From NCBI RefSeq assembly GCF_007859765.1, contig NZ_SIHJ01000001.1, positions 2,991,075-3,055,074 on the forward strand: a DNA stretch of 64,000 nucleotides, written 5' to 3'. Positions 10,026-18,871 of this stretch are shown piece by piece; within the stretch, counting starts at the first letter, position 1; the number at the start of each line of letters is the position of its first letter. The notes below the pieces were generated by a model that did not search any database, was not told where the DNA came from, and worked only from the letters and a program-made list of their open reading frames with translations. This DNA comes from Posidoniimonas corsicana (GTDB lineage: Bacteria; Planctomycetota; Planctomycetia; Pirellulales; Lacipirellulaceae). A program made the translations under genes and the position numbers.

Positions 10026-11594
10026 GTGGCAACAAACGACCCCATCGATGCAAAAACCGGCGTGTTCCGCTCCTCGAGATCTCGACTGCGCCTGCTGCTA
10101 GCGGTCGCCACCGCCACCGCCACCGTCGCAACCGACGCGCGGCTCGGCGCGCAGACGCTCGAGCAGATGCGCGCCGACCAGCTGGAACGGCTTCAGACGT
10201 ACGTGCTCGACGCGGTGCAGCCTTCCGGGCTGGTGCGCGACTCGCTGGTGCTCTCTCCTAGCGCTGCGCACTTCCACCCGGCCACGCCCGACGCGGCGGG
10301 CTTCGCCCTGTTGGCGCTCAGCGCGTTCGATGAGTTTGGGCAGCTGCCCAACGCGGCCGGCGTCGTCGAGAACATCCTCGCGGCCTACAACGGCGACACC
10401 CCCGGGGTCACGCCCGATCGATCGGCCGACGGGCACTACGTGCATTTCATGAACGTGGCGACCGGCGCCAAACAGGGGGGCGGGTGGGACGAGTCGTACA
10501 GCCCGATCGGTTCCGCGCTGCTGACGGCCGGCGCCCAGTTCGCCAAGCGTCACTTCGCCGGGAACGACGCCATCGCCTCGCTGGCCGACCAGATCACCGC
10601 CAGCATCGACTTCAACGCCGCCATCCACCCCAGCCTCGACGGCCGGATCTACCTGGACATGACCAAAGCAGGCGGCGGCGCCGGCGGCACGGTCCGGCCC
10701 TGGAACGAGTACATGCTGGTCGAGAGCCTCGCCCTGCGCCAGCCGAACAACGACCGCGCGGTCGCGGTCAAACACCTGTGGCTGAACCCCGACAACCTGC
10801 CCGTGAAGTACTTCAGCGGCACGCCCACCCTGACCGACAACCCCGGCGCGTTCGCCCCGGCGTTCTGGGTGCAGCAGAGCCAGTTCTTCAACAGCGACTT
10901 CCGCGCCGACGCCCGGTTCCAGGAGTTCCTGGCCAGTCAGCAGCAGGCCGACTCGGACTACGCCGAGTTCTTCCTGGCCGACCCGTTCCGCTACGGCCTG
11001 ACCGCCGGCGTCACGCCCGACGGCTACCACGCCGACCGCATCTTCGACCACCCGTCGACCGTGCTGACGCCGGCCGCCGTCAGCGCGTGGGGCGACATGG
11101 ACACGCTGCTGCAGTGGTACCAGCAGCAGGACCCCACCAGCGACGCCCGCTACCGCTATGGGCTGGCGCGGGAGTCGCTCGATGACGAATCCTGGGTCCC
11201 GTACGACGCCGGCCTGGTTGATCACCTGTTCCTGCTGTTCGGGATTGTGGAGAGCATCGACCCCGGCTTCTTCGCCGATCGGCTGTTCGACCCGCTGCAG
11301 CCGGGCGACTACAACCTAGACGGGACGGTCGACGCGGCCGACTACACGCTCTGGCGCGACACGCTCGGCTCCACCACCAACCTCAGCGCCGACGGCGACC
11401 TCGACGGCCAGGTCGGACCGGGCGACTACCAGGTGTGGCGGGCCAGCTTCGGGGCCCCGCACGCGGCATTCGGGGCGGACGCGGCGCCGGCGCCGGGGGC
11501 GCTCGCACTTGCCTGTTTCGGCGGGCTCGCGGTAGCATTGAGTGCTCGTGGCGTTCGCCACAAGACTCTCTTCTTCGCGCCGTCTGAGGACTGA
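10026..11594 (+). CDS. GH144-like (glucoamylase-like fold) protein with dockerin and C-terminal anchor
   Basis: 522 residues, GTG start with no clear ribosome-binding site. A long Ala/Thr-rich signal sequence (LRLLLAVATATATVATDA) precedes an (alpha/alpha)6-type domain at about 45-425. Landmarks match the glucoamylase-like family that includes endo-beta-1,2-glucanases (GH144): DAAGFALLALSAFDEFG, WNEYMLVESLALRQP, FRYGLTAGVTPDGY. A dockerin-type repeat follows at about 428-475 (GDYNLDGTVDAADYTLWRD), then a degenerate PEP-CTERM-like tail (APAPGALALACFGGLAVALS) lacking the strict PEP. It is the first gene of an operon with the next gene (3-bp gap), preceded by the two LacI-type operators. Enzyme activity is inferred from family resemblance; it may be a binding or scaffold version. 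Confidence 0.75.
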   Translation: MATNDPIDAKTGVFRSSRSRLRLLLAVATATATVATDARLGAQTLEQMRADQLERLQTYVLDAVQPSGLVRDSLVLSPSAAHFHPATPDAAGFALLALSAFDEFGQLPNAAGVVENILAAYNGDTPGVTPDRSADGHYVHFMNVATGAKQGGGWDESYSPIGSALLTAGAQFAKRHFAGNDAIASLADQITASIDFNAAIHPSLDGRIYLDMTKAGGGAGGTVRPWNEYMLVESLALRQPNNDRAVAVKHLWLNPDNLPVKYFSGTPTLTDNPGAFAPAFWVQQSQFFNSDFRADARFQEFLASQQQADSDYAEFFLADPFRYGLTAGVTPDGYHADRIFDHPSTVLTPAAVSAWGDMDTLLQWYQQQDPTSDARYRYGLARESLDDESWVPYDAGLVDHLFLLFGIVESIDPGFFADRLFDPLQPGDYNLDGTVDAADYTLWRDTLGSTTNLSADGDLDGQVGPGDYQVWRASFGAPHAAFGADAAPAPGALALACFGGLAVALSARGVRHKTLFFAPSED

Positions 11595-11596
11595 TT

Positions 11597-13045
11597 GTGG
11601 GGCGCCCCGCCGGAATCTCCCGTACGCTGACTCGCGGCCTCGCGGTTGCGTTCGCCTGTGTGGCCTCGCTGGCGTACGGCCAAGCGGCCCCGGACGTCCT
11701 GCGGTCGGACGGGGCGCGCGGGGCGCGGCGCTACGAGTTCTCCGCGTCCGACAGCGAGCTGCTCGAGCAGATCCAGCGCGGCTGCTTCAACTACTTCTGG
11801 AATGAGGTCGGCGAGACCGCCCAGCTAGCCAGAGACTTCACCGGGAGCGAGAAGGCCAGCATGGCCGGCGTCGGCTTCCAGCTCTCCGCGCTGCCGATCG
11901 GCGTCACCCGAGGCTGGATCAGCCGCCAGGAGGGCGAGCAGCGGGCGCTCACCGTGCTGCGGGCGCTGATCGCGCGGGACGACAACCGCCGCGATGGCGT
12001 GTTCCTGCACTTCGTCGACCCCGAGCACGCGGGCCCCGTGTTCGGCCGGCACCGGCCCGAGGCCAGCACCATCGACCACTCGCTGTTCCTGGCCGGAGCG
12101 GCGCCGGCGGCCGCGTTCTTCGGCGGGGAGGTTGCGGAGATCGTCGCGACGCTGATCGATCAGACCAACTGGCGTGCGTACCTAACCGAGGACGGCCGCC
12201 ACCTGTCGATGGCGTTCAAGCCCGACCCGCCGTTCGACGTCAACGGCCCCGGCAAGCTGATGACGCACCACTGGTGGAACGCCAGCGACGAGGAGCGGCT
12301 GGCGTACGTGGTGGCGGTCGGCTCGTCGAACGACGCCCACCGCCTGCCCCCCGAGAGCTACTACCAGCTCAAGCGGACGCTCAAGGCGCACCCGTCGGGC
12401 GCGCCGTTTGTCGTGTCGTGGAGCGGGTGCCTGTTCACCTACTTCTTCACCCACTGCTGGGTCGACTACGGCGCACTCGCCGCGGACGACCCCGCCGGGT
12501 TCGGCTTCGACCTGCCGCGCGTCGACTGGTTCGAGAACAGCCGCCGCGCGACCCTGGCCCACCGCGCGGTCTGCCTGGAGAACGCCGACACCTTCTCCAC
12601 CTTCGCCGAAGACCGCTGGGGCCAGAGCCCCTGCTACGGCTACACGGACCAGGGCCGGCGGGCCTACCTGGTGCCCACGCAGCGCCCGAGCCTGAGCAAC
12701 GAGCAGCAGCTCCACGGCGGCGCCATCGCCCCCTACGCCGCGGGCTCGACCATCGTCTTTACGCCGCGCGAGTCGATGCAGGCGCTGCGGGCGTTTGTCG
12801 CGTTGCGCGGCGCCGACGGCGAGCCGCTCGCGTGGGACGACCCCGCCCAGGGCGGCATCGGACTGGCGGACAGCTTCAACCTGGACAACGGCCAGGCGTT
12901 CCGGGGCGGCGTGGCGATCGACGCGGGCCCGATGCTCGTGTCGATCGAGAACGCCCGCACCGGGCTGATGTGGGACCTGTTCCGCCAGCACCCGATGGGC
13001 GAGCGGGCGGCGATGCGGCTCGCCTGGCAGCCGGCGGCCGACTGA
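11597..13045 (+). CDS. GH144-like beta-glucanase candidate (glucoamylase-like domain protein)
   Basis: 482 residues from a GTG placed 3 bp after the upstream stop, so translation is probably coupled. The signal peptide (LAVAFACVASLAYGQ) is followed by one domain spanning most of the protein with glucoamylase-like (PF10091/GH144-type) landmarks: ELLEQIQRGCFNYFWNE at about 54-70, STIDHSLFLAGAAPAAAFF, HHWWNASDEERLAYVVA, FTHCWVDYG, WFENSRRATLA, WGQSPCYGYTD. These families cleave beta-1,2-glucans or related beta-glucans in the periplasm. No dockerin or PEP-CTERM is present, unlike its partner. The GH3 beta-glucosidase across the divergent promoter is the plausible next enzyme. The exact linkage specificity cannot be read from sequence. 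Confidence 0.85.
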   Translation: MGRPAGISRTLTRGLAVAFACVASLAYGQAAPDVLRSDGARGARRYEFSASDSELLEQIQRGCFNYFWNEVGETAQLARDFTGSEKASMAGVGFQLSALPIGVTRGWISRQEGEQRALTVLRALIARDDNRRDGVFLHFVDPEHAGPVFGRHRPEASTIDHSLFLAGAAPAAAFFGGEVAEIVATLIDQTNWRAYLTEDGRHLSMAFKPDPPFDVNGPGKLMTHHWWNASDEERLAYVVAVGSSNDAHRLPPESYYQLKRTLKAHPSGAPFVVSWSGCLFTYFFTHCWVDYGALAADDPAGFGFDLPRVDWFENSRRATLAHRAVCLENADTFSTFAEDRWGQSPCYGYTDQGRRAYLVPTQRPSLSNEQQLHGGAIAPYAAGSTIVFTPRESMQALRAFVALRGADGEPLAWDDPAQGGIGLADSFNLDNGQAFRGGVAIDAGPMLVSIENARTGLMWDLFRQHPMGERAAMRLAWQPAAD

Positions 13046-13064
13046 CCACTACCCGGCGGCGCCG

Positions 13065-14108
13065 CTAGGAGATGCCCCGCAGCCCCGGCTGGTGAATCTT
13101 GACCGCGGCACCGCACGACTCGCGGACCACCAGCTCGGACTGCAGCGTCATCTTGGTCGAGGGGCGTTTGGGGTCCTCGATCCGCTGCAGCAGCAGCTCC
13201 ACCGCCGACGCGCCCATGATCGCCATGGGCACGTGCACGGTGGTCAGCCGCGGGCGGGTGAGCTGGGCGATGCGGGTGTCGTCGAAGCCCACCACCGGCA
13301 GCTGGTCGGGCACGTTGAGCCCGGCGTCGATGGCGGCGTCGATCACGCCGGCGGCCATCTCGTCGTTCGCGGCGAAGACGCTCGCCCCGATCCGCGACCA
13401 CTCCGCCACCTTCTCCACGCCCAGGTCGAACGCGGTCTGGTAGTCGTAGTCGAGGTGGAACACGTGCTCGTCGGCCACGGCCAGGCCGGCGCCGCTCATC
13501 GCGGCGCGGTACGCCTTGAGCCGGTCGATGCTGTCGAGGTTGGTCTCGTTGCCGCCGACGAAGATCACGGGCCTGCCGGGGCGGAGCTTGATGAGGTGGT
13601 TCATCATCGCCGCGGCGCCCTCGCTCTGGTCGATCACCACGCAGTCGTGGCGGGCGCCGCTGACGTCGCCGTCGAGGACCACCAGCGGCACGTCGACCGT
13701 GGCCAGCGCGTCGGTGATGCCGGCGTTGGTCTCGGAGATCATCGCGATCAACCCGTCCACCAGGCCCTGGTTCGCCACCGCGGCGACGATGTCGTGGCTG
13801 TCGTCCGACTCGATCGCGGCAGACACGGTCAGGTGGTAGCCGAGCTGCCGCGTCTTCTCGTTGGCGCCGCGGATGATCTCCGAGTAGAACTCGCCGTGCA
13901 GGTCGGGCAGCACGAGCCCGATGATGTTGCTCTTGCGCAGCATCAGCCCGCGGGCGAACACGTTGGGGCGGTAGCCGAGCTCGCGGATCGCCTTCTCGAC
14001 GCGTTCACGCGTCGCGGCGTTCACCACGTTCCGCCGGTTGAGCACCCGCGACACGGTGCTGATCGAAACCTTGGCGAGCTTCGCAACGTCTTCGATCGAG
14101 GCCGGCAT
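13065..14108 (-). CDS. LacI-family transcriptional regulator
   Basis: 347 residues. The N-terminal LacI helix-turn-helix reads IEDVAKLAKVSISTVSRVLN followed by the hinge helix (YRPNVFARGLMLRKS). A periplasmic-binding-protein-like sensor domain starts IIGLVLPDLHGEFYSEII and contains FAANDEMAAGVIDAA and PVVGFDDTRIAQLTRPRLTTV. It represses sugar operons until an inducer binds. It is convergent with the GH144-like operon (19 bp between stops) and is the only regulator of this family in the window, so it is the natural candidate for the palindromes at 9859-9874 and 9984-9997. I saw no matching palindrome at its own promoter. The inducer is unknown; a beta-glucan oligosaccharide is inferred. Confidence 0.93.
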   Translation of the reverse strand: MPASIEDVAKLAKVSISTVSRVLNRRNVVNAATRERVEKAIRELGYRPNVFARGLMLRKSNIIGLVLPDLHGEFYSEIIRGANEKTRQLGYHLTVSAAIESDDSHDIVAAVANQGLVDGLIAMISETNAGITDALATVDVPLVVLDGDVSGARHDCVVIDQSEGAAAMMNHLIKLRPGRPVIFVGGNETNLDSIDRLKAYRAAMSGAGLAVADEHVFHLDYDYQTAFDLGVEKVAEWSRIGASVFAANDEMAAGVIDAAIDAGLNVPDQLPVVGFDDTRIAQLTRPRLTTVHVPMAIMGASAVELLLQRIEDPKRPSTKMTLQSELVVRESCGAAVKIHQPGLRGIS

Positions 14109-14248
14109 GATTGGCGTCTGGGGCTAGCGGGGGCTCGGCCGCCAACCCGGGGAAGAGCGGCCGGAGCCGTGTGCGGGCCAGCGGATCCACTGCTGACGCC
14201 GAATTGTACCCGCCCGCGGGGCGGCCGGATACTGGCCGCACGCCGGCC

Positions 14249-15373
14249 CTACCGCGCGGCGCCGGGCTGCTTCGCGAGCTTCGGGTTGTCGAGGTCGCCG
14301 GTGTACACGGTCCAGACGTGCGATTTGGCCTTCAGCTTCTTCATCTTCTCGTTCACCGCGACCGTGAACCTCTGGTCGATGATCTTCTCCCGGATCTCCG
14401 TCTGCACCTCGGTGAACGGCGTGCGTCCGGCCTCCTTACGCTCCAGCACCCGCACGATGTGGAAGCCGGTGCTGCTCTCCAGGATCGGGCTCATCTGTCC
14501 CGGGGGGAGCGTGAACAGCGCCTCGTCGACGCGTTCGGCCGCCAGCGCGCCCTGGGAGGTCCAGTCGTGCTGGCCGCCCTCCTTGGCGGTGATGCCCTGC
14601 GAGCTGGACTTCGCCAGCTCGGCGAACGCGGGCGCAGTGGGGTCGGCCTGCTGGCGGACCAGCCGGAACGCCTGGTTGCCGATCCCGGCGATGGCGCGGT
14701 AGGCGTCGGACTTGGTCGGGTAGCTGCCGAAGTTGACCGCCAGCTCCTCCCACTTCGCCTGCGTGGGGTAGTCGTACTTCTCGGCGGTCTTGTGGTAGTA
14801 GTCGAGCAGCTGCTGGTGCGTCACCTCGCGGCTGAAGGTCAGCCCCTCCTGCGCCCAGCTGCGGGCGATCATCATCCGGAAGAAGTCCTCGCGCCGCTCG
14901 CGGAGCGACGTGCCCAGCTGCACCAGCCGACGCTGCAGCTCGCGCTGGTCCTCGGCGCCGACCTGCTTCATCAGCTTCGGCAACTCCTGCTCCTCGAAGG
15001 GCTTGGTCAGGCTCTCGTGGATCTTCTCCAGGTCGGCCTGCGGCACGGTGCGGCGGAAGTCGGAGTACAGCATCAAGAGGTCGAGCTTCTGCATCAGCAG
15101 CTGCTGCATGAGCTGCCGGCGGGCGTCGTCCTGGTGCTCGCGGGGGACCTTGAGCTCCTCGATCCGCAGGTTGGCCTCCCAGAGCAGCTCGCAGGCCAGC
15201 ACGAGTTCGCCGTTGACCTTGGCGATCACCTCACACTCGTCCACGGGCTGCAGCGAGGTGTCCACCTGCTTGTAGCCGTCCGCCAGGGGCTGCGCCGTTG
15301 TGGAAGCGGGCGCGCCGATGCTAGCGAGGAGGGCCAGGCAGGTCGTCTGTGCGAGTGAAAGGCGTGCCGGCAA
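14249..15373 (-). CDS. Periplasmic peptidyl-prolyl isomerase, parvulin type (PpiC/SurA-like)
   Basis: 374 residues with a signal peptide (TTCLALLASIGAPASTTAQ). The N-terminal half is helical and SurA-like (VIAKVNGELVLACELLWE, RRQLMQQLLMQKLDLLML). The parvulin domain at about 205-340 includes AFAELAKSSSQGITAKEGGQ, EALFTLPPGQMSPILES and GFHIVRVLERKEAGRTPF. It would help fold exported or outer-membrane proteins. It lies 75 bp downstream of mfd on the same strand and could be co-transcribed with it. The spacing of the conserved parvulin segments is normal. Confidence 0.9.
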   Translation of the reverse strand: MPARLSLAQTTCLALLASIGAPASTTAQPLADGYKQVDTSLQPVDECEVIAKVNGELVLACELLWEANLRIEELKVPREHQDDARRQLMQQLLMQKLDLLMLYSDFRRTVPQADLEKIHESLTKPFEEQELPKLMKQVGAEDQRELQRRLVQLGTSLRERREDFFRMMIARSWAQEGLTFSREVTHQQLLDYYHKTAEKYDYPTQAKWEELAVNFGSYPTKSDAYRAIAGIGNQAFRLVRQQADPTAPAFAELAKSSSQGITAKEGGQHDWTSQGALAAERVDEALFTLPPGQMSPILESSTGFHIVRVLERKEAGRTPFTEVQTEIREKIIDQRFTVAVNEKMKKLKAKSHVWTVYTGDLDNPKLAKQPGAAR

Positions 15374-15448
15374 TTGCCTACCCTGAGGAGTAAAACGTGT
15401 CGGTTGAGTGTGCGCGGCCGCCCACGCAGCCCGCAGCGCGGCGGGAGT

Positions 15449-18400
15449 TTAGGCGGCGGAGCGCTGCGGCCGCAAGAGCGTTTTCACCTCGCCCAGCAGG
15501 TCCTCGACCCCGACGCGGGCGCTGTCGAGCGGCAGGTAGGCGCTCTGGCCGTCCGCGATGCGGAGCCGCCCGCCGCTGCGGTCCACCAGCTCGCGGATCT
15601 TGCCGCGGTGGGTGTACGCGAAAACCAGGTAGTTGTCCTCGCGGCGGACCGTCTGCACGCCCCACTGGTGGGCGCAGACCCTCAGCCGCGCGAGCTCGAG
15701 GAATCGCTCGGCCGGCGGGGGGAGGGTCCCGAAGCGGTCATTCAGCTCGCCGGAAAAGTCCTCCACCTCGGCCAGGGTGCTAGCACGCGCCAGCCGGCGG
15801 TAGAGGTCGATCTTCGACCGCATGTCGGGCACGTAGTTGCCGGGCAGGTAGGCGTGCACCGGCAGGTCGATCGTGACGTCGACGCTCTCTTTGGGCGGCA
15901 GCTTGCGGAGCTGCCGCACCGCCTTCTCCAGCATCTGGCAGTACATCTCGTAGCCGACCGTGGCGATGTGCCCCGACTGTTGCGTGCCCAGCAGGTTGCC
16001 GGCGCCGCGGATCTCCAGGTCGCGCATCGAGAGCGCGAAGCCGGCGCCGAGCTGGCTGAACTCCTCCACCGCCCTCAGCCGGCGGGCGGCCTGCGTGGGC
16101 AGCTGCCGGTCCTCCTGGATCAGCAGGTAGCAGTAGCCCCGCCGGTTCGCCCGCCCCACGCGGCCCCGCAGCTGGTGCAGGTCCGCCAGGCCGTAGCGGT
16201 CGGCGTCGTCGACGAACATCGTGTTGGCGTTGGGGATGTCCAGGCCGCTCTCGATGATGGTCGTGGCGAGCAGGATGTCGTACTCGTGGGCCACGAACTT
16301 GACCATCACCTCCTCCAGCTCGCCCTCGGGCATCTGGCCGTGGCCGATGCCGATGCGGGCCTCGGGGACGATCTCGTTCAGCCGGTCGGCGACCGCCTTG
16401 ATGTCGTGTACCCGGTTGTGCACGAAGTACGCCTGCCCGCCCCGATTCAGCTCGCGGAGCATCGCGTGGCGGACCATCTCCTCGTTGAAGCGGGTGACGC
16501 GGGTCTCGACCGCCAGGCGGTTGGAGGGCGGGGTCTCGAGGTTCGAGATGCTCCGCGCGCCCAGCAGTGCCATGTGCAGCGTGCGGGGGATCGGGGTGGC
16601 GGTCATGGTCAGCACGTCGACCGCCGAGCGCATCGCCTTGAGCCGCTCCTTCACCGCCACGCCGAACCGCTGCTCCTCGTCGATGATCAGCAGGCCCAGG
16701 TTGGCGAAGTCCACGTCGCCCGACGCTAGGCGGTGCGTGCCGATGACGATGTCCACGCCGCCCTCGCGGGCCTTCTCCAGGATCTGCCGCTGCTCCTTGG
16801 CGGTACAGAACCGGCTGAGGCAGGCGATCTCGAACGGGAACTCCGCCATCCGCTCGCTGAAGGTGCGGCGGTGCTGCTCGGCCAGCACGGTGGTGGGCGC
16901 GAGCACCGCGACCTGGTAGCCGGCGTCCACCGCCTTGAACGCGGCGCGGATCGCCAGCTCGGTCTTGCCGAACCCGACGTCGCCGCACAGCAGGCGGTCC
17001 ATCGGGCGCGGCTGGGTCATGTCCGCCTTGATCTCTTCGATGGAGCGGAGCTGGTCGGGCGTCTCCTCGTAGGGGAACGCGGCGTCGAACTCCACCTGCC
17101 AGGGCGTGTCTTCGGGGAAGGCCATGCCGGGCCGCGCGTCGCGACGCGCCTGCAGCTCGAGCATGTCGGCCGCCAGGTCGGTGACCGCCTTCTCCGCGGC
17201 CTGCTTCTGCCGCACCCAGGCCTTGCCGCCGATCCGCGCCAGCGGCACCTTGAGCGACTTGCCGCCCACGTACTTCTGCACCAGCTCGATCTTGGTGCTG
17301 GGCACAAAGATGCGGGTGCCGCCGTGGTACTCCAGCTCCAGGTGCTCTTCCTTGCGGCCCTCCTTCTCCAGCAGCTTGATGCCGCGGTAGCGGCCGATGC
17401 CGTGCGTCACGTGGACGATCAGGTCGCCCTCGCGGAGCTCCAGGAACGTGTCGATCGCACGGCCCGCCGCCTGGCGGATCGCGCCGCGGGCCGTGTCGTG
17501 CCGGTTGAACAGCTCGGCGCTGGAGAGCACGATCGCCCGCTCCGCGACCACGCGGAAGCCCTCGGCCAGGTCGCCCACGACGAGCCGCAGCCGGTCCTCG
17601 CGCAGCAGTGGCGTGTCGGCGAACAGCTCGGTCAGGCGCTGCGTCTCCGCGTCGGTCGGGCAGACAATAAACACCATCTGCCCCTCGGCGACAGTCGCCA
17701 GCTCGTCGCGCACCCGCTGGATGTCGCCGCTGAGCCGCTCGACCGACTCGAAGCCGAGGTGGCCGGTCTCCTCGAGCGACCCGGCCGGCACGCCCGCCGC
17801 GGTCACCGAGGGGTACTTGTACACCTCGGCCAGGCTGGTGCGGACGCTGTGCAGCGAGCGGGTGTCGTCCGACCGCTCGTGGTAGAAGCGTCCCTCCTCG
17901 GCCAGGTCGGTGGGCTCGATGAGCAGGAACCAGCTCTCCGGCGGCGCGTACACGGTCATGTGCGCCCGGTCCGAGGCCGACGGCTCCAGCAGCGTCAGGT
18001 CGACGGTCTGCACCGCGCCGGCGCTCCGCTGGGTCGCCACGTCGAAGTGGCGGATCGACTCGACCTCGTCGCCGAAGTACTCGATACGAACCGGGTGCTC
18101 CTCGTCCGGGGGGAACACGTCGATGATGCCGCCCCGCACCGCGAACTCGCCCGGCAGCTCGACCGCGCTGGTGCGGTGGCAGCCGCGCGACGTGAGCCAC
18201 TCTACTAGCTGCTCCTCGCCGGTGGCGTCGCCCACGGCCACGGTGCGTGTCGCCTCGGCGATCGCGTCGGGCGCCGGGGTGGGCTGCATCAGCCCGTGGA
18301 TGCTGGTCACGACCACCCGCGGGTCGGCGGCGCCGGGCGGCTGATCGGGGCTCGCCAGCAGCCGGCTCAGCGTTTTGAGCACGCGCATCCGCTGGCCGTA

Positions 18401-18730
18401 GACCTCGTCGTGCAGCACGCGCTCGCTCTGGTCCCGCTCCCACGCGGGGAACGCCGCGGCGGGCAGGTCGGTGAACAGCGCGAGGTCGGTCAGCAGGCGG
18501 TCGACGTCCGCCTGGTGGGGGGTCACCACGAACAGCGGCCCGGGGCACCGCGAAGCGACCGCCGCCGCGACAAGCGCGCGCGCCGACCCCCAGACTCCGC
18601 CGAGCGTGCCGCTGCGTCCCTCTTCGAGACTACCGACCACCCGCGCGAAGTCGTCCCGCGCACAGACTTTCGCGGCCAGCCGCCTCAGCTCCGTGAGAGC
18701 GTCGACCGCGACCGCCGGGGGGTTATCCAT
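15449..18730 (-). CDS. mfd: Transcription-repair coupling factor Mfd
   Basis: 1093 residues from ATG 18730; the longer in-frame reading to 18775 adds 15 unsupported residues. Domain order matches Mfd: the UvrB-homology region, the CarD-like RNA-polymerase interaction domain (GDLIVHVTHGIGRYRGI), a RecG-like translocase with Walker A GDVGFGKTELAIRAA, the DEEQ box (IIDEEQRFGV), motif III TATPIPRTL and the TRG motif (GAGNLLGTQQSGHI), and a C-terminal D7 domain. It removes RNA polymerase stalled at DNA lesions and recruits UvrA. It is followed by the parvulin gene. The GH29 gene diverges from it, with the two starts about 140 bp apart. Confidence 0.97.
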   Translation of the reverse strand: MDNPPAVAVDALTELRRLAAKVCARDDFARVVGSLEEGRSGTLGGVWGSARALVAAAVASRCPGPLFVVTPHQADVDRLLTDLALFTDLPAAAFPAWERDQSERVLHDEVYGQRMRVLKTLSRLLASPDQPPGAADPRVVVTSIHGLMQPTPAPDAIAEATRTVAVGDATGEEQLVEWLTSRGCHRTSAVELPGEFAVRGGIIDVFPPDEEHPVRIEYFGDEVESIRHFDVATQRSAGAVQTVDLTLLEPSASDRAHMTVYAPPESWFLLIEPTDLAEEGRFYHERSDDTRSLHSVRTSLAEVYKYPSVTAAGVPAGSLEETGHLGFESVERLSGDIQRVRDELATVAEGQMVFIVCPTDAETQRLTELFADTPLLREDRLRLVVGDLAEGFRVVAERAIVLSSAELFNRHDTARGAIRQAAGRAIDTFLELREGDLIVHVTHGIGRYRGIKLLEKEGRKEEHLELEYHGGTRIFVPSTKIELVQKYVGGKSLKVPLARIGGKAWVRQKQAAEKAVTDLAADMLELQARRDARPGMAFPEDTPWQVEFDAAFPYEETPDQLRSIEEIKADMTQPRPMDRLLCGDVGFGKTELAIRAAFKAVDAGYQVAVLAPTTVLAEQHRRTFSERMAEFPFEIACLSRFCTAKEQRQILEKAREGGVDIVIGTHRLASGDVDFANLGLLIIDEEQRFGVAVKERLKAMRSAVDVLTMTATPIPRTLHMALLGARSISNLETPPSNRLAVETRVTRFNEEMVRHAMLRELNRGGQAYFVHNRVHDIKAVADRLNEIVPEARIGIGHGQMPEGELEEVMVKFVAHEYDILLATTIIESGLDIPNANTMFVDDADRYGLADLHQLRGRVGRANRRGYCYLLIQEDRQLPTQAARRLRAVEEFSQLGAGFALSMRDLEIRGAGNLLGTQQSGHIATVGYEMYCQMLEKAVRQLRKLPPKESVDVTIDLPVHAYLPGNYVPDMRSKIDLYRRLARASTLAEVEDFSGELNDRFGTLPPPAERFLELARLRVCAHQWGVQTVRREDNYLVFAYTHRGKIRELVDRSGGRLRIADGQSAYLPLDSARVGVEDLLGEVKTLLRPQRSAA

Positions 18731-18800
18731 TGCGAAAGATTCTAGTTCTTGGCCCCGCGCCTGAGAATCCCGCACAGCCGGCCGGGGTCGGGACGCCGCT

Positions 18801-18830
18801 TTGCTTTTGCGCCCGCGGGCCGGCTATCAT
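18801..18830 (+). promoter_or_regulatory. Sigma70-like promoter candidate for the GH29 gene
   Basis: TTGCTT (18801-18806), an 18-bp spacer and TATCAT (18825-18830), about 42 bp before the GH29 start codon. The -10 match is good; the site is unconfirmed. Confidence 0.45.
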
Positions 18831-18871
18831 GTCCGCCTGCCCACCCCGATCCACCGCCCTGGGAGCCCCCC

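Noticed and set aside
15780-18548. 922-codon minus-strand frame inside mfd
   Set aside because: An alternative frame of mfd, rich in Arg/Gly/Pro with no conserved motif.
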